From Lichenostomus cassidix (taxonomy: Eukaryota; Chordata; Aves; Passeriformes; Meliphagidae), in the NCBI GenBank assembly GCA_008360975.2, contig CM039179.1, forward strand, positions 60,736,666 through 60,800,665: 64,000 nucleotides of DNA, written 5' to 3'. The notes under the pieces were generated by a model. It ran no database searches and was not told where the DNA came from. It saw only the letters and a list, made by a program, of their open reading frames with translations. Of the stretch, positions 24,667-37,100 are shown in pieces; the first letter of the stretch is position 1, and each line of letters begins with the position of its first letter. The translations under genes were made by a program, and so were the position numbers.

Positions 24667-26752
24667 AGCTCTCAGCTGTGGAGTCTGTCTCTCTGACCTC
24701 ACAATGGGTTTAAACCCTCAATCTCAGGAAGCCCAAAGGAAAAATAATATTAGTATTCTTCGGGACTGGATAGTTCAAGAAATTGATTAATTATTATAAA
24801 TGATTTATTTTGTTTAATGTGCAATGGTAATGCCATTAGCAAAGGCCAATGTATTTTGGCAAATTGCTATTTATTTACACAAGATGAAAAGGAAATCCCA
24901 TTGCCCTTAATGAAGCAGAAACAAACGTACTTGGCATTTTCCTGCCCTAGAAATCCATTCTGCTGAGTTCTGTGATCAAACCCAATCTCACCTCTGTCTT
25001 TGCATGGCCAGTCTGCCCCTGATCCACTGACTGTATTGCTGCCAGTGCCCTCACAGGGCAAATCCAAGGGATCAGCTCTTGCTTGTGCAATCAGAAAACA
25101 CAATGACCTGCATTACCCAGCAATGACCAGACCCTGAGATGAAGATAATTGTCTTGGTTGAGAAGCTAATGTAGTGTCCGACTACCTGACAGAAAGAAGC
25201 TTAATTTTTCTTTCAGCTGGGATGGCTTGGAAAATAGATTTAGGCTAGTGGCAGAGATGTTTTTGTTTTTAATAAAGAAAAAATATTTTTATTAGCTTCT
25301 ATTTTTTTTTCTTGAAGAAGATATTTTGTGATCATGTATTGATTTTGACTGTGTTTTCCCATTCTGTTTTAGTGAAGTTTGAAGTGGACTGTCTGGTTAA
25401 ATCCTTGAGGAAGGGAAACAAAGGGGGAGAAATACAGGAAGACCTGAAAACCCTGACCTTTTCAATCTTCCAAGGGACCTTTTCAACCTGCCTTGACATA
25501 ATCCTCTGCTGTGAAAACCGTCAGAAGCTATGTGATTTCTTCTAACGGTGAAATTAAAGCAGATTTCAGAACTTCAAAAGTTATCGTGACTCCAAAGTGC
25601 ATTGCCACCCTCCAGCTGCCCCTTTTGCCTTGCCCAGCCAGGTGCTTTAACCTGACCTACAGCTGCCCTTGAGCCTTAACTCACCTGCTGGCCACCACTT
25701 TGCCCCCTCATTCTGATGAGTGCTTCAACTTATGTGTGGCAAGTCTGTCCCAAAGATGCCAAAAAAGCATCCCCAGATTAGGGGTGGAGAGAGGAGGATG
25801 TAGAGAATGCTTCTGTGTGGGAAGTAGAGTGTGTGTGGGAAAGAGCCTGGCTTTAGTCTCCTCGGGGCAAGACGTGTGCAGCAGCTGAGCAAACTCATGG
25901 CTCCAGTTATCTAGATTGAGGTATCATGAATAAAAGACCCTTTCACTCTGAGCTGGGTGTGAGGGCATCTGATGTACCACATGAAGACTTCCTACTTGTT
26001 AGGCAAAATAGCCCTGAAAGATTTCTCAGGAGCAGCAGTGATCCAGAAAGGGAGAAACCACGTGCATAGTAAAAAGGAAATAATTGCTCCCTCAGCATTG
26101 GTGTATTTATACGGATTACACACAGATGTGCTTATGTTTGAGGTTGGATACTCTCAGCCTAGGCTGAGAATCTCCATCTGCTGGTGCATGGGGGCTGCTC
26201 TGTATTCCCTGAAGTGTCCTCATACAGCCAAAAATGGCCCTGAATCTGGAATTGTACTTGCTGTGAGCAAGCACCAAAATTTGCACAAGAATCTCTTGTA
26301 ATTGTTTTGAATTAATCTCAGTCATGTCAGTGATCCTGCTGGCATGATAACTGACCTTTTTCCTATTTAATGTCTACTGCTTGATGTAGAACTGATCAGC
26401 TTTCAGCCAAAGCTGGTATTTTTATAAATAAATCTGGAAGCAAATTGAGTTTGCATTCAGTCTCTTTGTCTATAATGTAGTTTTCATTGATGCAATAAGT
26501 TTGCAGAATTAATTTCTTCTTAGAGTCTTTATTTGTTAACAAGAGCAAGTCTATTCCAGTGAAGCATTTCTACTATAATATTTTAAATACAGAGATGTTT
26601 TAATCTCTCAGATACTCTCATTAAACTTAGTGGCTTAAAACACATGACTCTGTCTGGACAGTTGCAGGCATAAAGAATTTATCATTTGTTAAAAACCACT
26701 CATATCCTTCCTGAATCCACCCTTGGTTTGCCTGTATCCCTGGGAAAACCAA

Positions 26753-26767
26753 TTTTTTTTTTTTTTT
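26753..26767. repeat. Homopolymer (T)15
   Basis: Uninterrupted run of 15 T followed by ACAG. No flanking coding sequence was found. Confidence 0.9.
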
Positions 26768-29700
26768 ACAGATGTCTGCAGCCTCCTGCATTACCCTGTC
26801 ACTTCCAGAAAATAGGATTTCTCACCTACAGATGGTGAGGAGAGAGGAGGATAGCCGTGAACATTAGGTTGAAATTACTTGTCAAGTTTGATCAATTCAC
26901 AGAAAGACAAAAATCCCTTTTGAAAAGGCACAGTTGATTTTTGAAGATTAGTGGCGCTGTCCTCGCAGCTCCTTTGTTTGGGTAAATTATACAAGGGTGC
27001 AGTTTATTACCTAAATGAAGGATACATTTGCATGTAGATGGTACATAAATTATTTAATTCTGCACTGGACGGTGCAATATACAACTCCTCTCCTGCACAC
27101 AGGCACACACAAATACGCACACACATTCACCTGCCCAGGACTTATGGTACAGGGGGTGGTTCTTTACTTTGTGTTTTCTTTTCCCTTTTATTGCCTTGTA
27201 AGTATTATTATTTGACAAAGCACTAGGGATGGAGAACATGAATCTATTAAAGATAACAAAGCTCCATTGTGACACGAAACTCATGAAAGCAGACAAATAA
27301 ATCTTTCATAATGCAGAATAGCTGGTCCCTAGCTCTTCAAGGAAAGAAGAAGCAGTTGATCTTGAAATGAACAATAATCTGAATCCTGCTGTTCTTGGGG
27401 TGACTTCTTGTTCCAGCAATTTCTCCTTACAATTTAGTCATGCCATGAAGCATTAATTACCATCTGTGTGCTCTGTTTAATGGGAGCATTAGGAGACAAT
27501 ACCTGTTTTGTTCCCTCCCAGAGTAGCAATTATTCCTATAAATAAGGAAGATGAGTGAATGTGTGAGATGAGTGTGCCTGTGCCAGAAAACACAGAAAAC
27601 AGTTCCTGGTCTGCTGCATGCTTTTATGGTCCACCAGCATAGACTGCTAACAGGCAGGTAGTTGGCTCTCTCTGACAGGAAAGGAAAAGAAAGATATGTT
27701 TCATGAGCACTTAGCTTCCTGCTCTGATCTTCAGCCTGGTTTCCTTCAGAGATGTAGTTTACACAGGCTTGCATCATTCAGTGTCCTTATCATGCCCAAA
27801 CTATTGGGGAATTTTGCCTGGGTGCACCAGAGATGGGGATGGCTCATCCTCACCACCAGCAGCTGCATCCCAGCCTGGATTTGGGTTCTGCTGTACCCAT
27901 GTTCCTCACAGATGACAGCAAGTCCTTCCCTCTATCTTGTCTCTCTTCCAGGGTGGTGGGATGTTTCGTCCCCAGGGAAAGTCTGTGTGTGAGCCAAATG
28001 GACAGACAAGGAATTGGTGGTGTCTCAGTCTAACCTGGAACTGCCATATGAGTTTTGGGAGTAGAGGTGACCAAGCTGAAGGCTGGGAACTCCCAGTGGT
28101 GCAAGCAACAGAGGCAACAAACTGGGGGAAAAAAATCAAAGTCCTTCTGTGTAAAAAATATCCTGAACCCCCATCTTGGGCTGTGTGGAAATCCACCTGA
28201 TGTGTTATGAAAGCCTGCTCTGACCCACTTTGTTTGCTGATCATGTGTAAGCAGCCTCAAGAAAAAGAAAACAACTCTTATTTCTAGTTGTTTTCTTCTT
28301 TGTCCATTACAATTTCATTTTCCTAAGATTAAGGAGAAAAAATTGAAGACCCAAACAGCCTCGTGTTTCTGAACATTTTGCGGCAGCAGAAAGAAACAAA
28401 ATGAAAAAACCCCTTAAATTATTGCATTTTCAAAAAGAATCATCATCTCATTGTGCAGATGGTGTGCGCCAGGCCCTCATTAGCATCCTGCTCTATTTTT
28501 AGCCCCTCTTCTTGCTGCACATGAAATCTGGCTGTATTAAAGACGTTACCACAATACCTTTCCCAAACATCATTTTGGTCCACAAAAGGCACTCTGCTCC
28601 TTCCTGCCTCGGGTTTTAAGGCACAACTGCCTTCTCTGCAAACCAGTGACTGCTCTGCAAACACCAGCGTATTTGCTCAAGGGTAAGTGGAGGAAAATCA
28701 CCTGTCACATCTCCTTCCTCCATCATCAGCAATTTTTTGTGTGTCTGCTGTGAAGAAAGTTGTTAATCCTGAAAGCAGGGAGCTCTCCTCTTTAGACCTT
28801 GGTTAAAGAAAGGTTAGGATTGCTCTGTCAGGCCAGAGAAATGAGGACAATGGAAATCAAATTCTCTGTTTGCTGCTGAACTAGAGAGCAGTGCTAACCC
28901 AGCTCAGGATGCTCCTCTGGTAACCTTTTTTTATTGCCAGCTGGTAAATGAATGGTCTTCCTTGGCAATTTTAACACATGGAAGAGTGCAATCACAAGGT
29001 ACCTTTTGCTCCTAGCCTGTGGTGTTTGGGATATGTTTCAGTCTGGTTTTCCTGGAGATTTGAGCCCCCCAAAAAGTGGTAGTTGATGTGTGTAATGTAA
29101 GGATTCTTTTCCTTGCCTCCTGAAGCTGATGTCTAAATACCTGAAATGGATCACATCCTCAAAGTGCCCTCCCTCCACCCTCCACAGGAGAAACTCTAGG
29201 TGACCTGTGCAAATGCAGGCACTTATCTTCCACATGTCTAAATTCAAAGGGGGTTTACACCCATTCTTCATGTCCAAGGGGAGAGGCTGGTTCTTGCAGT
29301 CCCTTCAAGTCCACTTCCATTTGCAGATACGGCACGGAATTTCAGGTGTCTCCATCTGGATCAGATAAAGTTCTTTTTCACTTTTTTCTGAATAATTTAA
29401 CATGATCTTGATGTCCCTCGCAGCTAAGTTCCAGAGGAGCGAATGGTAATGAGGCAGTAATTTGTATGAGAGACAACAGGTCAGCTGAAGGTATCCTGCT
29501 CTGAGAACAGGGTAGAGGTTGCTTCAGTAAACCATGAATATTCATCTTGCACGTCTGGTCAGTTTTGATCACTCAGCTCTTTTCAAGGCAATTCCTATCA
29601 AGCTTCATGAGTGCCTGAAACAGGTTTTGGCAATAAGAAAGCCAAGAAAAAACATTGATGCTAAGAGGAATTGACAGGCAAAAAGGTTAGAGATCCTGCC

Positions 29701-30697
29701 CAAATCTGATCTTCCAAATAACCAACCTGAAATCAAGTAATTAATCTGTGAAGGTCCTTGATAACTTAAGTGGTAATGCTAAACTATATTCCCTGTAAAT
29801 TGTCCAGAAGAAAAAGCCTAACAGATAAAAATCAATGCCCAAAGCCTGCAAGAAATGAGCAGCAGACTCATGTTGTTTCCATTTAATGAAATGACAAAAA
29901 TATTAGAAAATAACGAGAGCCCCTTTCTTTGTTTCCCCACAGGACCAGCTTTGCCTAGACACAGGTCTAAAACTCTGATTCTTATGTGGATTTTCAAGCT
30001 CCTGCCACAAAGTTCAGACAGTGCTGAATCCAGCTCATGAGGGCATCTGGGGACAGTCCAAAGTGAGATTACTGGGACCTGTGTTTTGCCTTTGGTGATG
30101 GTGACACTTCTCTCTTCAAACTGATTGTGGCTGTAGAAGATTAAAGGTAGGCAATAACAAACTGTAAGACAAGTTTTAGCAGGCAGTGCACTTTGCAATT
30201 GTTCTTCCTAATATTTCATTTCTACTGTCTCATGGTGCACTACCCTCTTCATAAAAGTAGCCCTCCAATGCAAGCAGGTGATACAAGCTGAGAATGTCAA
30301 ATAGGATTTGCATGGCACACATTGTGAAATGTTTTACAGATACCAATAGAAAGGTTTATTGCTGCTCTTTCATGTAATATATCATCATAAGGATTTCTAG
30401 AAGATTATACACATTGGTTCTGATTAAGAAATTCTCTCTGAAGTACCATTGCATGTTAAATTAGAGCGCTTCATGCAATGTAATATATTAAGTCAAAGTT
30501 AAATATTTAGGGGGACAGTGGAATATGAACGAAAACAAATTCAAATATATGTCAAAATATGTGTGGAGAAAAACACTGCTTAGGATTTGTACAGTAAATA
30601 ACCTGTTCCTATGCTACTTTCTTTACTTCAATTCCAATCTGGCATACCTCACTTGAGTTCAGGCAGGTTATTTGTGCTTGTCTTCAAGCCTGTGCTA

Positions 30698-31303
30698 GAC
30701 CAATGGCATCCTGGCCTGTATCAGCAATAGTGTGGCCATCAGGACTAGGGCAGGGGTTGTCCCCTGTACTCAGCACTGGTGAGTACACCTCAAATCCTGT
30801 GGTCAGTTTTGGGCCCCTCACTACAAGGACATTGAGGAGCTGGAGTGAGTACAGAGAAGGGCAATGGAGCTGGGAAAGATTTTGAAGCACTAGTCCTGTG
30901 AGGAGTGGCTGAGGGAGTTGGGGGTGTTTAGCCTGGAGAAAAGGAGTCCCAGGGGTGAGCTTATCACTCTCTACAACTGCCTGGAAGGAAGTTTAGCCAA
31001 GTGGGGGGGTTGCAGTGACAGTGCAGGCAAGCAGTGACAGGATGAAAGGACAAAGCCTCAAGCTGAGCCAGGGGAAGTTCAGGTTGGATATCAGGAATAA
31101 TTTCTTAATGGAAAGGGTGTTAAAGCATTAGAACAGCCTGCCCATTGGAAGTGATTGATTCCCCATCCCTGCAGGTATTTAAAAGATGTGTAGATGTGGC
31201 ACTTAGGGACATGGTTTAGTGGTGGCCTTGTCAGTGCTGGGTTAATGGTAGGACTCAATGATCTTAGAGGTCTTTTCCAACCTAAACAATTCTATGGTTC
31301 TGT
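30698..31303 (+). mobile_element. CR1 LINE, C-terminal RT part plus 3' UTR
   Basis: A sense CR1 3' end of about 600 bp. It begins in the RT C-terminal coding part ('ccaatggcatcctggc') and passes through the region corresponding to the LYSAL and FWAPHY-type motifs. It ends with the CR1 3' UTR signature 'gaggtcttttccaacctaaa' and 'attctatggttctg'. Frames are broken. It has the expected shape of a 5'-truncated LINE insertion, unlike the copy at 12.4-13.6 kb. Confidence 0.92.
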
Positions 31304-34159
31304 AAGGATCAGCCTTGCACTCTTCATCCAAAAAAGGAATAGTTTCAACTTCTCCAAGGATTCATTTTCTTGACAGAATAGTACAGTGACGCTGATTGAA
31401 TTTTGAAAGAAGAAATGGGCTTTTGCAATCCTGTCATTGATGCTCACAGATGGACACACCTTAGTGTCTCAGAAGTTAATCTAAACATTTGGATTAAATG
31501 ACCTGACCTGTCATTAATCATGCAGTAGTCATCTTCCAGAAAACCCTCTTCTCCACAGTCCTCTGCCAAGTTCCAGGGGTGCTCACTTTGCCAGCCCAGC
31601 TCCAAGCCCTCATTATTGCACTTCTTGATGCCTCTTTCTAACTCCCTGAAACTGGAAGGATATCTCTCAGTCTCTTGCTGATTTTCTGACTGCTGTGCGA
31701 TTTGCAATGCCTTGTGCTAGTTTGCCTTAGGGTTAAATGTGTCTATCCTGGGAAATGACATTGTGTTATGACATGTGGAATCTACACAAGAATGAAGAGA
31801 AACCCAGGATCCCCTAACCCTCTGGGAATATGAATACTTGTGCAATTATGTTGACATAATACAGAGGTGGTTTGGGTTCACTCTTTCAGCTGGAAAATTT
31901 TCATTTTAAAGGAATTAAAAAGAGGGCCTTTAGGCATAGGAAGGGGATGAGATTGCTACCTGTGGAGGAGTAAGGATAGTTTTGTGGGGTGTTTGGGCTG
32001 GGGGCAAGGCTGCTTGCCAGGAAAGAAGCATGGGGGTGGGGTAATGAGAGGACAGCCAGCTCTTCTCATGGGTGGTGACCATACCCATGACATCGAGCTG
32101 AGCTGCAGCCTCAAGACTGTGGTCCAAGGGACTGAGGACCATGCTCAGGATCATGCATCTCCATGAACACAATCAAAATCTCCCCTAGATGAAGTGATCT
32201 GAATGTGGTTATCATCACTGGATGAAAAGAGAGCAGTAAGCCATAGGTATTTTAGTGATAATGAAAATGCTTCCCAGCATCACAGTGTTATTTCTTCCTT
32301 TCCCTAGAGGACCTGAGACCAAAAATTTTTGAAGCTCTCCTGGTCACAGCCTCACATGGGAGCTAGGCAAAAGCAGTCTATAACTACACAGACTTCTTCC
32401 AGCACACTCCCACTTGAGTACAAATAAGCCCCCAGTCCAGTTCGATTAGTGCTTCTCCGATCAGAGACAATTGCCATCGAGTCTTTTAACATGCAATTAT
32501 ACTTTGAAAGGTCACTCTGGGAAAACTGTGCCATGAGGCTCCATGTTTATTGACTCCCTTCCCTGAGCAATTTGCTCAGTTTACATGTAATGAATAAGTG
32601 CTGTTCTTGGCTGCTGCCCAACCTCACTGGTCTAAAAGCCAAGCTGTGTCAGCCTTCTGCCAGAGCATTATCACCAAAATTAAGGTTGATCCAGAAAAAC
32701 CTATTGACCTAGGAGTGTCTTTTTCCTGTCACTTTTGTATTTGGACACATTACCATAATCCCCATTTACCACAATCAGTATCAGCATTCCCCATTCTTGT
32801 TTTCAGCTGCTGCTGAACTCCACTAGTCCTTGTATCCAAATTAAATTTTGGTATCATTTGTCCCACTGTCCATTTTCACCTGCAAAGTAGCTTCTAACTT
32901 AACTGTGCTGGTTCAGACCTGTCTCTAGAACTGGGGGTTGTGTCTGCTCAAGGCAAACAGGAGAGAAGAATGGGGTTTGTTTTGTTAGTATATCAGCCTT
33001 GTGCAATCTGTAGGGTTAATTTATCTCCAGGATGGGCAGCTGACCCACCATGGCTGAGCAAGTGTCTGAACCTGGCAAAGCGGTGGGACTATTATAGCAG
33101 GATGGTTTCTGATGCCTGTGCTGCAATCAGACCACAGACCTCACAGCAAATGCAGTGTGAGCACAGCTGCTTTACAGCTCTGGGGCTGGGCAGGATCATT
33201 CTGATCTTGTGGCCAAATGGTGCAGAGGGGTTTCTGCAGCAAGTCCTCACCTGGGGGAGTATCATTAAATTTGGAGAAAAACTTTGCTGTGCCTATAGAG
33301 GAAAGCAGCCCAGTCTGTCACTGAGGAACTGAGAGCCCAGAGTGGGGCCCATCTGACCTGACAGACTTCAAGGCTGAATGGAAAGTGCAACCACCACTGC
33401 CTACAGAAACTTTCTAAGTCATGGCAGGGCTCTCACTCTGGTTGCACTGTGAGTGAAGATGAGTGTGTTTTGCAGGAATAAATCCACTGATCTGTGGATG
33501 TATAGCATTATGGCTCATATACAAAGATTTCTCTGTATTTGAGTCTGTGCTATTTGGTGTTTGTCTCTGTGCACAGCCATGGGCCCTCCAGGATGAACAC
33601 ACCCATGGTGCTTCCTTGCAGACCTCAGTGCCTTGAGACCTCCATGGCTGGTGATTCAGCTCTGCTGCATCCAGGTTTCCAGCAGAGAGAAGAGCAATCA
33701 GGAGGCATGGGTGAGGTGTGATCCAGCACAGACAGGATGATTATGTGCTTCAGTACACTAAGGACATATATCATGCAGAAATACTTCTTCAACATGACTT
33801 CTCAGTGTATACACAACCACCAACAAATGTCAGTCTTGCATAACAGGCTGTAAGACCAGAGAGTTTGCCATAATCCACAGCCTGGCTGTCAGCCTCAGCC
33901 AGTGCATACACTGCTGGAGGGCCCAGGTTTAATCTTCACTGGTTTTCACCGTGGGAGTTTGTCACACAGAGTCACTGTACAATTGCAACAACAATTTACA
34001 GTCTGCCAGGAACCCAGCCCATCCTCCTCAGACCTGGGGCTGTCCCTGTCTTCTGCCAATTGAGCAGAGGAGTTGCATGGAGGCTTATCCAGAGGAAGCT
34101 GGATAAATCTCGTTGGCAGCTCTCACACTGGACACACCATCCAGTGGATATTTATACTC

Positions 34160-34181
34160 TTTTTTTTTTTTTTTTTTTTTT
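34160..34181. repeat. Homopolymer (T)22
   Basis: The longest mononucleotide run in the window. On the minus strand it would look like a poly(A) tail, but the sequence read before it on that strand is not recognisable as a retrocopy. Confidence 0.9.
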
Positions 34182-37100
34182 CAGTCCTGATTAAGTATTT
34201 CTTCATGAAAACTCTGGAAGTGACAGAAAAGTAGCTGTGACATGCTGAAGTTCAAGCCTCTCTGCCTACCGGAATTCCTTTTCCAAGGACACATGCCAAA
34301 AGAAACTGCTTCCCAGGGGCAACAGCATTATATTTCTGTGTCACTCAGGACTCTTGTAGCTGATTCTTCTTTTGTTCAGTATTTCTTTGAGTAATCAGGG
34401 TAGTTCTGAGACTGACATTCTTCTGCATATCTTCCTCTGCATCTCAATTAGGCAAAACCACAGGCCTTCCCTGAAGCTCACTTTAAGTAATGACCCCTTT
34501 CAGTATCAGCTGCTGCTTTTAAAGATGTTATCATACCTCAACATGTTATTATTTTATGTTAGTATATTATGTGATTATTCATTTATGTTACTGTAGATCC
34601 CAGAGATCTCTCTCTGGATCAGAACCATACTGTGGAAGTTGCAGTAGTACCTAGCCATGTCTTGTAGTCTACTGTCATTGTCAGAAGCCAGAGAGGAACC
34701 TATATCCTGAAATAGGAAACATCTGATGGAGATAAGAATGGGCCTAATGTTTCTGATGTGCCAGATCCTGTTTTAATTCTCAAAACTAAGGGAGGAACTC
34801 ACATTGATTTTGGCTGCTGTTAAACTGAGCCACTCTAGAATGGTAGCATACAGTTTTGAGGCCTAGCCATTTATCACATTTTGTTAGGAAAGACCCAGAC
34901 CGATCCCTGTGGGTGTATCTACTGGTCCTTCTGTGAAAGGCAGAGGCAAAGACGTAAGGCTTGCCTGCAACCCTTCCATGAACTCATGCTGAGGAGCCTT
35001 GCAGAGCCTCTGTGGAGCCTTACTGTCTCATGCCCTGAAACCATCTCAGTCTAGAAGTCAATATTAGCAGATATTTAGAGAACAGCTTCAGAGACATCAA
35101 GGGCTTCAAGCCAGATGCTTGGCAGCTGCTGCCTTCAGTGGCTGAAACGGAGATTTCAACACAAAGAAAATCTCTACGTAGATTGTGTTTGCCACTCTGG
35201 ACTCACCTTGAACAGGTGGGACACGCAGTGCTCTCCCCACAGTCTGCTTACCAGGCAGTCTGGTCTGAAAACAAAGATCCTTTCCAGATTTATTTTGCAC
35301 ATGACAGTGTTTGCTTTACTTTTTTAAGTGGTCTTGCTTAGCAGAGAAACAAAGAATATCTGAGTTTTTCTTGAACTCAAGCCAATAGAACCTGGCTGGC
35401 AGTGAAATATCTCTTGCTATGCAGACATCCAGTCTCAGCAATAAGAACAGTTCTTTTAAGATCACCTGGAAACTCTGTCTTAAATCTCACATTTGCATTT
35501 GAATAAGTTTATTTCTTTGTCTAAAAGCTCTGATTTTTCAGTCTGTACTGCATGAATGCTGAAGTACTTCATCACTGTTGCTATGAAAGTTCAAAGCCAT
35601 TTATCTTCAATAAGGTTACTTGATGCAATTTCTAACAGCAAGAACCTCTCTGTCCTGGAGCTTTCTACAAGATTAAGTGATGTATTCAGATAGGCAGTGT
35701 CTCAGGAGGATTTTTCCTACCTGGAAGACATAAAGCTCATTGTGGTTGAAGGACAGCAGGCTTTGCATTTGGTCTTTCCTATTTGCCTTCCACTACAGTT
35801 TGTTAGTCTCTTTCTTGAAGCCTGGCATCCTTTTGTGCAAGTACTGTGAGAAGAGCCATCTTTGCAGTGAAAGTTAGTCCTCATCCTTCCCTTGAAGATG
35901 CTCATTGCCTGCTAATCCTTCACATGCATTTTCTGGAGTGCCAGAGCCCAAAGGGAGATAAGAAAGCTATGCTTTAGTCTTCTCCCTTTGTGGAAAAAGA
36001 AAGAATGAGTGCTTGTAGTCCTAGCCAGGGGTACAAGGTAGAGGTTTAATGTGATGTTCTGTCAAAGATTTTTTGTGTGGTTTTCAGCATGCACTTTTCT
36101 GTCTTGGTGGGAGCTATGCAGATGAAAGACAGCAAAACTGTTGGGTGTCAGGACTTGGAGGAATCATTAGCAGCTGCAGGTAGCTGGGTACCCACCAAAC
36201 CCAAAGGAGCTGTCAGGCAGGACTGGGGTTGGGTGTTTGCACTCACTGTGCGGCATCATTGTGCAGGACCATTCACATGCTGATCCCATCACCTGCACTG
36301 CTCCAGAGACAAGGTTCCCAGGAGAGGAGAGATCCTGCAGCTGGGTGGAAGGTGCTGATGTGAAGAGAAACATCTCTACACAGAGCCTGAACTCCTGCTG
36401 TTTGCTACTCCCAGGAGGTCAAATCACTTTCCTGGCAGTCCCTGCTGTGACCCCGCTCTGACGGGTTCCCGTTGAGTAGTTTCTGTCCGGAGGATGAGCT
36501 CTGCCCTCTGCTCTCTGTGCACATCTCTGGAGCCTGCAGATGCTGCCCTGTGCTACCCTGCTGGGAAACAGCCTCGGTTTCTGCAGGCTCATCTCTGCAC
36601 AAGATGAATCATATTTCTGAGTGAAGCATTCTGGTGATGACACATGGCAATCTTTGTTTTCCGCCCTTCACTCTGATGGCGTAAGCAGGCAGAGTTTATT
36701 GGACTAAAAAAACCCTGAAGACCAAAAAACCTTACGCCTGTGTCTGAGCAGCTCAAAATCTGCAGCTCTTCCATGTGAGAAGGTGTTTCTGATCCAATTG
36801 CAGAAGAGGTGCATCTGAGTCTGTTATGACAGACTATTCTCCAATCAAAGTGTTTTGCCGGTGTGTTTTGGGCTAGAAAAACAGATAAATTACCTATGCT
36901 ACAGTACTGTAAATTGGATTTAGTTCCTCTGATGCACAAGAGAGAGAGCCATGCAGTAGCATCCAGCAATTTATTGTATATGACTTGTTTTGCTATAAGC
37001 CTAACTTGTCCAGAATTTACTGTCTCTTGTTTCTTCAGTAGTTTACTGGCCTGTATCCATAAGGGATGGTATGAAACAGAGGATGTGAAATCAAGTCCAG

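Larger units (their letters stand above)
15879..30697. other. Long gene-free interval between CBY2 and SIAH3
   Basis: No gene was recognised in almost 15 kb. Open frames above 100 codons (15946-16335 +, 18171-18503 +, 18222-18551 -, 21683-22057 -, 22505-22891 +, 23310-23651 +, 25972-26301 +, 27457-27777 -, 27906-28244 -, 29818-30198 -) have no domain, no recognisable splice context and often overlap on opposite strands. Simple repeats inside are listed separately. Unrecognised enhancers or lncRNA exons remain possible. Confidence 0.55.
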
